Shown: positions 1 through 14,625 of the stretch, piece by piece | Layout: every line of letters begins with the position of its first letter | Numbering within the stretch: position 1 is the stretch's first letter | Assembly: GCA_001579985.1 (NCBI GenBank) | Contig: LRSR01007751.1 | Location: 1 to 27,613, forward strand | Direction: 5' to 3' | From: Hypsibius dujardini | Lineage: Eukaryota; Tardigrada; Eutardigrada; Parachela; Hypsibiidae | Length of the DNA stretch: 27,613 nt | Notes under the pieces: model-generated | What the model saw: the letters and a program-made list of their open reading frames with translations, nothing else | Databases searched by the model: none | Told to the model about the DNA's origin: nothing | Made by a program: the position numbers and the translations under genes

Positions 1-1850
1 GGTGGCACAGTTTTCATTTCCTACCACACACGGTACACCTGGTGTGACTCTTGACTGTCCGATTGCTTTATGATTCTGTCGTATTTTATTTTAAGCCCCC
101 CTTCCTTCCTCGTACGGGGTGGTTGTGTGTGTGTGTTTGATTTCCGTTATCTATCTAGTGCTGTGCCTACATAGACATTATTCACATACACACGCATACC
201 TCGCTGCCCTGTGTCTGTGCTGAGAGTTTGTTGTACTTGTTTTTACGATTTCTCTGGACTGAATCTGTCGTCGGATTAGATTTGAGTGACATCATTTTTT
301 TTCGCTCTCCTCGTTGGGATATCCTGTGTGCCAGTCAGCAGGTGAGCGACGAGGTGAGGTGAGAAGAGTTCAAGAGATCGGGTAAAAGAGGGGCCTTTAT
401 CTGGGGTGTATGCAGGTTAACCAGGAAATTAAGTTTCACATTTTTGGTCCACGTGTGTTTGTCTGTGTCTGTGGGTGCGGTGGTGTGATTGAGGCTTCTA
501 ACCTGAAAGTGGCCATCGTATCAGTTGCACACTTGCAATCCGACTTGCTCTTCCCATCGTTTACTTGATACTTTTTTCGTCTTGGTTTATCGGATCAGGA
601 TTACTTACTTACTCCTACCAAACGCGAAGACGTGTCTGTGCACCTTCAGGTCGGTCGAAGATTCCCTTCTAATCATTAAATCGGGTTTTTTTCTGTATGG
701 AGAGGGAAGGAAGGCTGCTTGAATATTTGTTCTGTAAAATTGCATTAGATAGTGATCGATCGTTTGGAAGTTTTTTTCCCTCCCCAGCTTGATTGTTTCT
801 TCTGAGTACGATATGAGTGGTTGGTAATTTTGCATTTTTTTTGTTATAATGCATGCTGACCTACTTATTGAAGATTGTTGTCTCGCTTTGTCTTGGTCTC
901 TTGCATCATAAGGCCTCCCTTGTTGTTGTTTTTCGCTATCACGATTGTGAAAGCTGATTTCTCGTTCCATCTGTTCTGTTGATGGTGCTAATACATTTGG
1001 GTGTTGAAATGTTTTTATCTCTTAATTGATTTGATCACTCGAAAGACTATTCTTCCCCGTTCTGTGACTATCTGTTATTGTTTCCGCTCAGCTCTAAATC
1101 GTTGTGTCTGCCTATATTTGACTGTCTGTGAGCGTCTGTCTAGCTGCCTGGAACCTTTCTGAGTCTCTTGACCATCGATGTCTGGCCGAAATCTTTCTGC
1201 TTGAACTCAATTCATTATTATTACCCACCGGGGGATGCGATACGTAAGGGGTGTTACTACATCGATCGGTGTGTAGAAAAGCCGTTTTTCCAACAACGCT
1301 TCTCTCGGACACACGATGGATGTCCGGACTGGTGCTTTGTTGGAAAATTGCTCGTCGCGACGCGCGACGCGAACGACCGCAAGCTTGTTTTGAAAGCGAC
1401 GCTTTTATATACACAGCGTCCGGTTTTTATAAGCGCCCTGTTGACGGGGGCCTGTCATATGTGTCTAATTTTGCAGAGGGAGAGAGAGAGGGTTTGAAAC
1501 GTTTTAGGACCAACTAATGGTGCATCTCGGTGAGCTGCTCCATCCGTCTCCGGGTGTGCGTGTGTGTCTGTCTGTGGAAGTGCATGATGAACAGCTGATT
1601 TGACGCTTGATGATGAGAGCGGGTTTTTGAGGAAGGGCATAAACACAGTTTCAACTATTGCCTATACACAAACCGGTCAGTTCGGACATGGCGAGGCGAG
1701 GGGAAACCTTGAAACACGCTCGGCCTGCCCTTCCCGTTTGAGATGACGTGGGTGTCGTGGTTGGATCTCTCTCTCTGTCTCTTTCACGAAAAACGGTACT
1801 CACACTTTCAGGTCCGAATCTGTGTCTCTACTTTGACTGATTTGGACTTG

Positions 1851-1952
1851 ACTGTCTGTCTCTGTCTGCCTGTGCGTCTCTGTCTAACTGTGCGTGCGTG
1901 TGCGTCATCTGATAAATTTAACCTGTTTGTGTCTGTTTGTCTGTCTGTCTGT
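1851..1952. repeat. Degenerate CTGT microsatellite
   Basis: Two interrupted runs of TCTG/CTGT units lie at about 1851-1900 and 1931-1952, separated by a GTGC-rich spacer. This is the first of many such tracts in the window. Confidence 0.8.
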
Positions 1953-2705
1953 GGGGGTTGTTGGTGTTGTTGACGGCGATGTCGGTGAATGGTGAACGGT
2001 GGATTGAACGGTGAGCTTGGTGAGGGAATTGCTCAAGGGGAAATGAAAGAGACCGAGAGAAATGGCTTTAAAAATATAGATAATGGGTGATGTAAACGGA
2101 AAAGCATACTTACACGATTGTGCGTCTTTGATTTGGTCTGTTTGTCTGCTGTGCTGCCTACCTGCCTACCTGCCTGAAATGGCATTGGAAGGAATTTGCC
2201 TTGACGAGCCTGAGCGAGCGCCCCTTTTCAATGCCGGACTGTGCAGTTGCGTCGGCGGCGAGGACCCTACCTTCATTCCGGCGTCGTCGCAAGCAAAATG
2301 CGGTCGTTATGCACGTCTCTGGGGAGAGAATGTGAGTAATGGCGTGTCGGGATCGGCGTTTGATTGTTGTCTTGTTGTCTTGTTAGTGTTGGCGCCGCGG
2401 CAGGTGGAATTACTATCGGTATTCAAGTGCATAGAGCGAGAGGGCGATGATAACGAGTGATGAGCCGTAAAAATGTGCGCGTCGTGTGTTCCGGACGCGA
2501 GGAGCGCTGAATGACTGGGCGATGGAACTTCCTGGCCGGATCTTTGAAGACTCTGAAGAGACCTTGATGTTTGCAAGGCTGTGAGTCTTTAAATTCTTGC
2601 CGCTGCCATTGATACTTGTTGTCTTTTTTGTGGCTATTTTAGCAAGTTGTCGAGTCCTCAGTTCTATTGTTTGCTCTTTTTGGCTGCGTATCCGTCGCAG
2701 TAATC

Positions 2706-2823
2706 TCTGTCTGTCTGTCTGTCTGTATGTCTGTCTGTCAGCTTGCCTGCTTGTTTGTTTGTCTGTCTGTCTGTTTGTCTAACTATCTGTCCATCTATGT
2801 ATCAATCCGATATCTATCTGTTT
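2706..2823. repeat. CTGT microsatellite with decayed flank
   Basis: A run of CTGT units with single-base variants (CTGC, TTGT, TATG) decays on the right into TATC-type units up to about 2823. Overlapping open frames rich in Cys, Val and Leu here are translations of the repeat. Confidence 0.9.
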
Positions 2824-4100
2824 ATTCATATTCGTATCTAACTTGCTGTTAACCGGTTATACATCTTTGATCAGTTCTTTTACTGTCTGTTTGATGTCTT
2901 GGACTTCTTCTGCCACGGCTCGTCTGCACCAGTAAACGGACACTTGGCGGATGCCGCGACACGGCCTTTTAGTTGCTTAAACGGCGATGTACTGCATGCC
3001 CTCATTATTGAAGACCTCTCTCTCTTTCTCTCCCTCCTCATCAACTCGACTCAGGCAGTGGTACGCCGTTCAGTAGGTTTGTGATCTTCTAACTACAACA
3101 ACTCGCTTGAAGAGATTGTACCAAGGCCATCCGCTAATCATCTCACTGACTACGAATAGCAGCACGACCATAACGGCGACGACGACGAGCGAGACAAGTC
3201 GAGTCGCACTAGTCGGCTTGCAAGGCAATCAGGTGTTGCTTTGCTTGTACGTTGTACTTTATCGTGTTCTCGTTCCTCAAGTTCCCTCTGCGACTGCACG
3301 CAAGCCCTGCGCGCTTTTTTTGACGACACAACAGAACCAGCTGGCCTTATTTATGGCAAGTGGTTCTGTTCTCTCGTGAAAGACCTCTATGACACCATCT
3401 ATTCTACACACAGAGAGGATTCTGTCTTTCATTAATCTCATCGCCTGTTGGGTCGTCGTCGTCGTCTTCATGGATCCCCTCCACACCCTGCTGGGCTCAC
3501 GTGGTTTTCATCGTGTCTTTTTAAATGCCGTTACAGCGGGAGGACTCTTCGAGCCGTAGCAGCAGCAGCAGCAACTCCAAAGACGGACTGTAACGTCGTC
3601 GGTGTGTGCGTGCCAATCCAATTGAAGTCTCACCCGGCGTTTACCAACTGAAATATCACCGTCGTCGTCGGTCCGCCGCAATCAGCGTGCTTGGAGCGCG
3701 CGTTTGCGTAAGATTTTGTTTGAAAAAGTGCGTTTATTTACGCGCCGTGCTCCTCGACGGAATCCACCAACACAGACACACGGAGACGGAGAGAGAAAGA
3801 GAGAGGGTGGTAGTCGTTGAGGGTCTCCATTTACTTGAGGAACGCGCTCGCGGGAAAAATTGTTTTCCGACTAATTCAGCAGTTTCATCAAGCGCCGGTT
3901 ACATCGCGCCCAATGGATGGAGGACCTGATGGTGTGGTGCTGGTGGTGGTGTCGATGTCTCCATTAGAGCTGCAGTCACTGCCGACGCCGTTTCCGGAGA
4001 GAGTGCTCTTGAGTTAATTACGTAAAAATCGTTGCACTGTGTGCTTGTTGTTGAGGTCCGACGATGACGGTAGCGGTCTTAACAACCTCCTTACTTATCC

Positions 4101-4207
4101 GTGTATGTGTGTGTGTGTATGTGTGTGTGTCTGTGTGTGTGTCTGTGTGTGTGTGTCTGTGTGTCTGTGTGTCTGTCTGTGTCTGTGTCTGTGTCTGTGT
4201 GTGTGTG
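4101..4207. repeat. Compound (GT)n/(GTCT)n microsatellite
   Basis: About 107 bp of alternating GT and GTCT units. The long Thr/His-rich minus-strand frame across it is the repeat read in reverse and is not taken as a gene. Confidence 0.95.
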
Positions 4208-4834
4208 GCTCTTGCGGAGATGAGGGCTTGATTTGACAACACCGCAAAATGGTACGCTGAATACGGAGTAAGAGCTAGAGAGACTACTGAGAGAGGGAGT
4301 ACCTGAGGGCGATGATGGGTGGTTTTTGGTTGGTTACGGGGGCGCTGCTCTGTACAGTTGACTGTACTGTAGTAGTGGTTGTAGTTACCGGGGTGTCGGT
4401 CCGAGGTGACGCCATCGTTTTTCACGATTGCTGGGGAGAACAAATTATATACTCGCATTATACCCCCTTCTTGTGTTGTGTAAACGGGTGAGCACTGCGA
4501 GAAAGACGGAGAAGGTGCTAATCGAATTGATGGTAAAAAACGCGCTTGCATCTTTTACTTGGTCGACTGTGTTTGAGTAGCGAAAACGACGTGACTTTTT
4601 GTGAGATGTCTTGTCCGGAGAAGATTGCGGTGTGTGGGTGTGTGTGTTTTCCAGTCGACTTGTGGTAGCTTTTCTTATCGTTTTGTGTGGTGTGTGTGTT
4701 TGTAGTTCATAGACTTGATTGGCGTGACTCAGGCAAGCAATCTGTCGGATATAACTGGAGAACGATGACGCAGTCTCTGCAGGCGTGGACCCAAGACCGG
4801 GACAAGCAAATAAGCAAGCTGGTGATTGGACATT

Positions 4835-4846
4835 CAGACAGACAAT

Positions 4847-4877
<31 letters not shown>

Positions 4878-4897
4878 CTAGACAGACAAACAGACAG
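4835..4897. repeat. CAGA tetranucleotide microsatellite
   Basis: CAGA units interrupted by CAAT and CTAG variants. The orientation on the + strand is opposite to the tract at 2706. Confidence 0.9.
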
Positions 4898-5312
4898 TAA
4901 GGCATTATAACGACTGACTTTTACGTGGCTTTTCTGTTCATTGGAGACTGTACGCTTTATCAGAAAAATTCGTTTTTAAAGGTTCAGTCGATCGAAGAGA
5001 GTGTCACTCCGGCCTTTGTCCGCACACAACGCCCTGTCAGTCTAAAAACGTGTATACCCCCATGCACCAATATTTATTTCGTCGATGTCGAGGCTCATTA
5101 GTAAAACGGAACTCGACCTACTTTCGCCCTTCCTCCCGCTGTCTTTCTCGCGTATAACTCGCATCTCTCCATCCATCTCTTCATCCATCCCTCCCGAGAA
5201 CATGCAGCACTCGGCTTTCCCGTTCGTCGGTATATAGCTCGCGATCACTCCATAGAACGCATCTCATGCATTGCAGGGCACCCAAAGTTAGCATCATCTT
5301 GACGCGTCCGTT

Positions 5313-5314
<2 letters not shown>

Positions 5315-5360
<46 letters not shown>
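5315..5360. repeat. (AC)23 microsatellite
   Basis: A perfect AC dinucleotide run of 46 bases. Confidence 0.98.
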
Positions 5361-5361
<1 letters not shown>

Positions 5362-5412
5362 ACCCTCAATCCCAATCCCACCCAGTTTCCCCCCACGAGA
5401 GTAGACAGTCTG

Positions 5413-5433
5413 TAGTAGTAGTAGTAGTAGTAG
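5413..5433. repeat. (TAG)7 microsatellite
   Basis: Seven perfect TAG units shortly after the AC run. On the minus strand it reads as a stretch of Tyr or Leu codons in short spurious frames. Confidence 0.95.
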
Positions 5434-5636
5434 GTCCTGCTTTTTCCCATCAAGGCACACAGACACACTGCCCGTGGATGGGCCAAATGTCTCTTTTGAA
5501 AGCGTCTTTTAGAGCCATGTAAATAAGCACCGCGTGTATGTATGTGTGTGTGCATGTGGGTGACTCCTTCCTCGAGAGTTGCATAATATCACCGCCAGGA
5601 CGTCTGACTGACTCTCTTCTTTCTTTGTCTTTGCAG

Positions 5637-5865
5637 ATATTTCATCAAGCTTGTCTGAATCCATCGCGTTTGTCTGTGTCCCTTTGACTGGACTGGCGGA
5701 CACATACCTGCCTGGATTCATCGCTGCTGTCTGTGTGTCTACGTTGTCTGGATCAACCGTCAGCCAACTGTCCGACTGGATCAGGCAACTTGACCTCCAT
5801 CCAGTAGAGCGCGTCGGATTTTAAGCTCTCTCCCTCTCAACTAACCTCCTACAGCACAGTACGAG
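5637..5865 (+). other. Candidate 5' UTR or unknown exon bounded by good splice sites
   Basis: A pyrimidine-rich tract ending in TTTGCAG at 5636 is a strong acceptor, and GAG|GTATG at 5865/5866 is a plausible donor. In the third frame the interval stays open for about 61 codons with no ATG and then meets TAA near 5820, so any reading across the whole exon is interrupted. The encoded residues match nothing I know. It could be a non-coding 5' exon of the DYRK gene, a 3' exon of another transcript, or chance. Confidence 0.25.
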
Positions 5866-6815
5866 GTATGTTGTTGAACTGCCGGTGCTCGACAGTGGCC
5901 ACCAAGGTTGGACGTTGTCTGTCTGTGCCTGTGCGGAGGACCTTTTATGTGTGCAGCCAGGTAGAGCGGAGGGTTGCGTTTGATATGGAGGGGACAAGTG
6001 GTTTGTGTTTTTTTTCGTTCCTCTGGGCAATAGTTCAAGTTCTCTCTTGTCTGTTGTGGGGTTCCTTGTCTGCTTAAAAAAACGGGCGCCTTGGTTGACT
6101 GACCATACAGCGGAGTGGTGGTGGAGGGGCTACCTCACTCATTATCATGATCATGACCAGGTCGTTGGTGTGTTATTTCGACGACGGAAGAGACTGCGGA
6201 GATCTGCCAGTTAGTTTGCTCGCCAAGTGTATTGTTTTGAGGGTGTCTGTTTTGCCGGGTTTGTTGGTCGGTGAGCGTCCGTGATCGTGCACACACACAC
6301 ACACACTACCGGCCACTTTAATGGTATTTCGCAGGGGCATTCGATTCAACCATATGTCAAGTCTTTTTTTGCGTAATGTGATATAGCGCTGATCCGTCGG
6401 AATTGCGCCCAGCGAATAAGTGCGCTGGTGGGAAATTTCAATGAAAATGCGTTTGCATACTTTCGAAAGTGAGGGGAGAGATCGAGTCGAGGACTTGGAA
6501 TAGAATCAACGATTTTTTCTTCCCCATCTTGTGCTTTCTCTTTGTGTGAGAGCGGGAATGTCGGATGGAGAAAGGGGAACTTTTTGGAGGAATGAATTGC
6601 GACTGATGAATAGAGAGGTTTTGCACCAACTCTGACTGACTGTCATATTGCTGACGTAAAACTGGACCTACTTCTGGAAAAGTTTCTTAGTGATTGCGTG
6701 ACAATCGCTTAGAAGATCATGAAGTCAGACAACAGTGGATGGAGGGCTGGTGAAATATTTAAGCTGACAGACGGCATGGTGAGATGGTAAGATGATCAAG
6801 CAGACAGGCATGTGA

Positions 6816-6820
<5 letters not shown>

Positions 6821-6850
<30 letters not shown>

Positions 6851-6965
6851 TAGACAGACAGATAGACAGACAGACAGACAGACAGACCGATAGACAGAGA
6901 GATAAATAGGCGTATAGGTGGACGGGAAGACAGACAAGTTGGGAAGCAGGCAGGCAGGCAGGCAG
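6821..6965. repeat. ACAG/GGCA compound microsatellite
   Basis: About 80 bp of ACAG units with ATAG variants (6821-6901) is followed after a short gap by GGCA units (about 6945-6965). The + strand orientation is CAGA-like. Confidence 0.9.
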
Positions 6966-7845
6966 ACGGGCAGTTGCGCAGTTCCATGCAGGTCAAGCGC
7001 TTCATTGTCCTTGTGACTGTTATCCATTATTGTCACAGTTTCTTAACCGGTTTTCGATTGTTTGGTGAGTTGAGTAAGTTTATTGTTACTACAATATTTT
7101 TCCCCCAACGACGCTGTAAAATATTTTTAGAGCCTGTTGAACTAGTTCTCTCATACGGAAGTGTTACTGACCGAATGCGCTATCGTCGTCGATCACCTAC
7201 CGCGGCAAACCAGAAATAGCCTCCGCGGCGGCATACGCACAGCTTGATTGATCTTAAATTTACTGTAGCGAAATATGATTCTCGTGAGCACGCCGCTGCG
7301 CCGACTCACTCATTACCACGTCATATTTTTTTCCGGTCTGCAATGTACATACAGTAGCAGCAATAGTGGCGCCAAATGGTGGAAATCCGACCAGCCGTTC
7401 AGTCGCTTGACATCTGTTTGTGGTGTGTGTGTAGTTTGCTCTACTTGTGAATTGTTGCGCGACGGAATTTGGTGTGCTTGTGGGAGGCGGAGGAGGATGT
7501 TGAAGCGGACAACAGCGCGGAGCGTACTACGTACGGGTCAGTTACAATTTTGCAGTGAGCTTGGGTTATTGGTTGAAAAAACTTGCGTGGTAGGGTTTGT
7601 ATTTTTTTAACGGCGTGTCTGTCGTCGAACGGTTGTAACAATTGCTCACTAAAACCGCATGGAGTCTAGTCCAGAAAGTGCGGATATTTGATCATTCCGA
7701 GGAAACTGGAGTAATCGGAAAATGCTAGAGTCGTGTCGTGGTATATCTCTTGCCTAAGTCTGGCTGTGCTTGTGCGTCTCGTCTGTTTGTCTACAAAACC
7801 AATTTATGTTGAGGAAGTGCTCCATCCATCTGTCTGCGAATAGGT

Positions 7846-8052
7846 TTGTCTACCTGCATGTCTATCCTGTTTTTCTGCCTGTCTCGCTGTCTGTCTGTCT
7901 GCTGTTATGTCTGCTTGTTTGTACGTCAGCCTACCTTGTCTATCTGCCTGCCTATCCTCTATTTGTCTGTCTGTCTGTTTGTCTGTCTGTCCACTTGTCT
8001 GTCTGTCTGCCTGGTTGTCTGTCTGTCCATCTGTCCATCTTTCAACCAAACT
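7846..8052. repeat. Long degenerate TCTG/CTGC tract
   Basis: About 200 bp built of CTGT, CTGC, CTAT and CCAT units. Three overlapping plus-strand frames and one minus-strand frame cross it, as expected for a tetranucleotide repeat with few stop codons. Confidence 0.9.
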
Positions 8053-8642
8053 GTCTGTTCGCTTGCCTATCAGTCATACGCCTCGTCTATAAGATTTGCT
8101 GTCAATCTTTCTGGTCCTTCGGCTCCCGTTCTCCAAATGCCTGAGTTTGCGCGGACCCAACATGAACCTTTGCGTTCAGAATTCCCGCCCAGCAGTCCGT
8201 CTCCTTCTCACCCGAGACCTTCATTTCCTGTGCGTTGTGGTCTGTTTTCTCATTCCGGACAGTCGGGGACCCTTTCATCCGATGAACAGGTACCCTGTGT
8301 GTCGTCGGTAGGTAAAGCTTGCTCTAGGAACCGTGAGGAAATTCTTCCGCCTGAAGGCGTTGCGGCATCACATGGCGCCTTCACCGCGCCGCACACACGC
8401 ACGACGATGACGGCCGGCTGGACGTCCGACAAACATTATTGATCAAGCGGGCGCGCGCGCGATGAATTTTCGGCTATCCCCGCAACGACTGATCCAGTCT
8501 CTCTCGACGAGATCCCGGTGAGACGTAGATCCCAACGCTGGCTTTCTGTTATTGATTCCCCTGACGCCAGCAAACACTATACTGCGCTGCCGTCGTCTGC
8601 TACTGCTGTCTGGATCCGGTTCTTCTCCTTATGTCTGGATAT

Positions 8643-8671
8643 GTGTCTGTGTATGTGTGTGTGTGTGTGTT
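8643..8671. repeat. Short (TG)n tract
   Basis: Imperfect TG dinucleotide run. Confidence 0.8.
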
Positions 8672-9572
8672 TGTATGCGGAGTGGGGATGGGGGAGAAAA
8701 CGAATATTCGATCTCTGCTCTTTCACAACGCTTTCTTTCTTATGCTGCAACGTGGCGCTGATGAAAATGCGGGATTTCACTGCTCCATCCGCCGAGGACG
8801 CCGATCCTCCCGCCTTCGCGAGCTTTGCCCCGAGGATGTAACGAAAACGACCAGATCGCGGAATACGTAAGCTCTCAACAAGACGGATGATGAGGCCCCC
8901 TCGTCTTGCCTGAACTGCTCTCATCAAATCGGCATTGTATTATCATTACCCTCCGCGCACACTGATTGGAATTTTCTTATTACTGCATCGTCGCTTTTGA
9001 GCTTTGCTGTTTTTATTTCACCATCTCCAGCACAGGCAACACTCACGCGCACACGTGAGGCGGGATGGACTCGACTCGTACTCGAGCAACCCGGTGACCG
9101 GCGTGTGTGGTGAGTGCACACTCGCGTTTCCCCGAGTCCGATCACCACCACGAGGACCACGACCACCACCGAAACACCTCATCGCTGTCCTCTGTCTGTG
9201 CGATCTGATTGCAAGTTTCGCCCCACGATGTGACTGACGGTAATGTTGTTGCAGCAGCAGTAGCAGCAGAAGGAAGAATACTAGGTGTCGCGCCGTGCCT
9301 TGTGCGTGCGTGTGTGGACGAAAAGTGTGTCAAGGAAAATCGGCATTTGTGCTGTGCAAGGCATTGCCAACCAACTACAAACGGTCCAAACTGCCAGCGA
9401 ACGTTTTACGACATTATCCGACACACCGGCTTTCGAGTGCTGGTCGATGGAAACTTCCTTCAGCTGTTTGTCGCCGTGATCGCTTTCGCGTTTTTTTCAT
9501 CCCCTAACTCTTTCCTTTGTCGATCCTTTCCACCGATTGAGTACTGCATCTCGGGAAACTGTTTTGTCGAGA

Positions 9573-9593
9573 AGGAGGAGGAGGAGGAGGAGG
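9573..9593. repeat. (GGA)7 trinucleotide run
   Basis: Seven GGA/GAG units. A run of Glu codons results in one forward frame, but that frame is not supported as a gene. Confidence 0.85.
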
Positions 9594-9764
9594 TCGTCAT
9601 TGTATTCGGTGCTTTAAACTCGGTATGAGGAGGGGAGTTTCCAATGCGCTCACTCACTGCTACTCTGACCGATGACCGATGACCGACGAGCGATGCCGTG
9701 GCGTGTGTGTGGTATGTTGTTGAATGTTGGTTGGATTGAGAAGGCAGGCTGTTGCTACCTCTGT

Positions 9765-9788
9765 CGGGGGGGGGGAGGGGGCAGGGCC
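9765..9788 (+). repeat. G-run with possible quadruplex potential
   Basis: A run of ten or so G, then a second G block after a single A, then a GGG and GG after short loops. A further ten-G run lies near 10193-10204. Confidence 0.5.
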
Positions 9789-10262
9789 GGCACGCTGAAC
9801 TTGGATTTGTTGTCGTTTCTCCACCGACGACCACGTCACGGTAGTGCTTGCCTGCGAAGGGGGAGATTGACTGACCAGCAAGCAGTATTGTCGTTGAGAG
9901 TCTGCTGCTTGTGATGTCTGTGAACTCTTTTGTCAATCCCACCGGCTACTACTAGTACCTGTGTACATTGTACGTGGTAGTCATGTTGGGTCGGTTGGTT
10001 TTGGTAATAATCCTTTCCCCCTCTCTCTCTCTTGGGTATGGTGACAGGTGATTCGATTACCGCGGTGCGCTGTTGTCTGTCCCGTACTCGCGCACCACCA
10101 GGCAGACAAAACAACCGCATATACATCAACTGAAGCCGGTGCGGTCGAGACCCATTAGGCAGATTGGTCATTGCAATTCACTGCTTCCGGATAGGGGGGG
10201 GGGTCGTGATTGAGAACGCTTCATGTGTGTATGTGGGGGAGGGTTTATCATCTCTGTTCGCG

Positions 10263-10280
10263 GTGTGTGTGTGTGTGTGT
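10263..10280. repeat. Short (GT)n tract
   Basis: Nine GT units. Confidence 0.8.
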
Positions 10281-11597
10281 GGATGTCTGTAATGTTTACC
10301 GTTTGATTGTCCGTGTGGTTGATCGACGAGGTATTTGATTGAATTATGCGAGGAAGCTCGGTGAGTGAAGAAACGATTGTGGTTTGAACTCGGAGGCTGC
10401 TGTCCGCGTCTTCTGGCCCAGTCGGGGCGTCCCCATCTGCATGTCTGAAGTCGTTGTCTGTCCACTTGCTTCGCTCTATGCGTTGTCGGTGTTCAACCTT
10501 CTTTTTGACTGACTTTAACGTGGTAACTTTCGCTGGCCTTATGGATTCTTTAGTCCTTCTTTTCAACAGACTTCCAATTAGCCAAGTCGATCCTTGACCG
10601 GAGTTATGTACTGCGCAGTTGTGCACGTGTGCACGTGTCCGTGTCGTATTTTGCTTTTGTGTAGCGTCCGGGTACAAATTGGTGATGATGTGATTGATCC
10701 ATTTCTCCGATATCGCGCGGCATGCAATTCGATCAGCAGAGCTCGCTTTGGTGGGGTTTTTTTCCTTCTTCATCACCATGTGCTTGTTTTGTTTGCCGGT
10801 TCTCAAGGGGGGGATTTTTGCTTGACGGACACGGAGAGGAGCCTGGTGAATAGAGGGTGCCTCGTGCTTTTGCTCCTAATCGTCTCTTTGTGTGGCTTGC
10901 TTGCTGCTTGTGCTGTCCGTGTGGTTGCGCGCGGGTTTGTGAAGAGCGCGCTGCGCTGAGAGCTCTGATCTGAAACCCAATTGAGATTGAGTTACGGCGC
11001 AGCGCGATGGCTGAAAAGCCGTTCAAGAGCTTAGTCGGTCAGAGTGCTGTCAGGATAGAGTGTGTGTGGTCGTTTCATCGGAGATTCTTATTTATTTATT
11101 CGATAATATGTAGGCCTCTGCTTGGTGGGTCTCCACCTACTCGTACGTTTTTGATGGGTCGTTATTATTGGCTGTTTTTCAAGCTCCGGGAGATTTACGC
11201 TTTCAGAATTCAATTTTAGTAATAAGAAGTTTGGAAAAAAAGTAGTAGTAGTTTCTGTTTCTACTCTAAAGTAGTCGCGAGATTGAGAAAGCGTTGTGCC
11301 TGTTTAGTGTTGTTTCATATGTACGTCGGCTGACTGACGGAACCTGTCCAGACAAGCTGCTTGTTTTTTATATCCTTTCTATTTCCGCTAGCCTGACCAT
11401 GTTTCTTCGCTTTTTGCAGATTGTAAAGTACCGCTACTCTCGCTCACGTCTCGGACTCTTTAACTGTGGATTAACAAACTCGGAGAACGTTTCTTTTTCA
11501 CCACTGCCCCTGCATCTGTGGATTGAAACCTTTTTCAGCTGCCGTTTCACGGTAACGAAGATATCTTTGACGCTTTGTCTATTGCCTGATTCTCTGT

Positions 11598-11750
11598 CTG
11601 TCTGTCTCTCTGCCTGTCTCTCTGCCTGTCTCTTTGTCTGTCTGTCTTTCTGTCTGTCTTTCTGTCTGTCAGTCAGTCTGTCTGTCCGTTGGTCTTTTTG
11701 TCTATCAGTCTGTTTGTTTATATCTTGGGTCTGTTCGTCTGTCTGTCTAT
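11598..11750. repeat. CTGT microsatellite upstream of the DYRK gene
   Basis: About 150 bp of CTGT/CTCT/CTTT units. It lies about 320 bp before the DYRK start codon, upstream of the likely 5' UTR acceptor. Confidence 0.9.
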
Positions 11751-11941
11751 TTGCCCCTTTGCCCTCGATCCGTATCAGCTGCTGAAGTATCCATTTGTTT
11801 GCCTCCAAGTGCTCAGTTGTCTGTGTTAGGCTGCATCTGGTGTGTTTTGCCAGTCTTTACCGTATGCTGGCCTACTGCTAATGTTCTGACTGTAGTTTGT
11901 TCTTGTCCTCATCCAAAGATAGATGCCCTCAAAATCGCTCA

Positions 11942-11964
11942 ACGAAATTGCTTTTATTTTTCAG
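11942..11964 (+). promoter_or_regulatory. Likely splice acceptor of the DYRK 5' UTR exon
   Basis: A T-rich tract ending in TTTTCAG at 11964 lies 106 bp before the DYRK start codon. If used, the first coding exon starts at 11965 and the promoter is further upstream, possibly thousands of bases away. A trans-splice acceptor is also possible if the organism trans-splices. Confidence 0.5.
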
Positions 11965-11989
11965 ATTAACCCCTTTGCGACTTTATTAT

Positions 11990-12067
11990 ATGTGGACGCT
12001 TTGTTTATCCCATTACCACCAAGTCCGGAGACCACTCTTCGGCGACTGCACCTTGGCGTGGAATTAG
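11990..12067 (+). promoter_or_regulatory. Upstream ORF of the DYRK gene, 25 codons
   Basis: ATG at 11990 opens 25 sense codons and ends at TAG 12065-12067. It is in the same frame as the DYRK coding sequence, and only one codon (GCG) separates its stop from the DYRK ATG at 12071. Its ATG has a T at -3 in a poor context, while the main ATG has G at -3. It could modulate initiation by reinitiation, or the stop could be read through to give a 27-residue extension. Both are inference. Confidence 0.5.
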
Positions 12068-12070
12068 GCG

Positions 12071-14625
<2,555 letters not shown>

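Larger units (their letters stand above)
1..5636. other. Non-coding GT/TCTG-rich region, no gene recognised
   Basis: No open frame here resembles a protein family I know. The frames are short, overlap one another on both strands, and many owe their length to simple repeats (TGTG, TCTG, CACA). The + strand is rich in T and G over much of the stretch, with scattered CTGT, GT and CAGA tracts listed separately, and shifts to A/C-rich near 5040-5400. It could be intergenic or a large 5' intron of the DYRK gene, the next gene in the same orientation. No CpG-rich promoter or clear start site could be fixed by eye. Confidence 0.6.
5866..11964. other. Non-coding repeat-rich region upstream of the DYRK gene
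   Basis: I recognise no protein in either strand. The stretch holds CA, ACAG, TCTG, GT and GAG microsatellites, two G-runs (9765-9788 and near 10193-10204) and patches of ordinary complexity around 8130-8540 and 8940-9450 that could hide non-coding exons. The longest frame, on the minus strand at 10168-10779, is rich in Thr, His and basic residues and has no recognisable domain. Confidence 0.55.

Noticed and set aside
605-970. Minus-strand frame of 121 codons near the left end
   Set aside because: No recognised motif, low-complexity Gln/Arg stretches, and no splice or start support beyond an ATG.
4018-4551. Minus-strand frame of 177 codons
   Set aside because: Its length comes largely from the (GT)n/(GTCT)n tract read as Thr/His/Gln repeats.
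2706-8052. CRISPR-like regular arrays
   Set aside because: The repeats are perfect or decayed tetranucleotides without unique spacers, in an animal genome.
10168-10779. Minus-strand open frame of about 200 codons
   Set aside because: It is long for this region but rich in Thr, His and basic residues, partly from CA repeats, with no domain or conserved motif I recognise and no obvious splice or promoter context.
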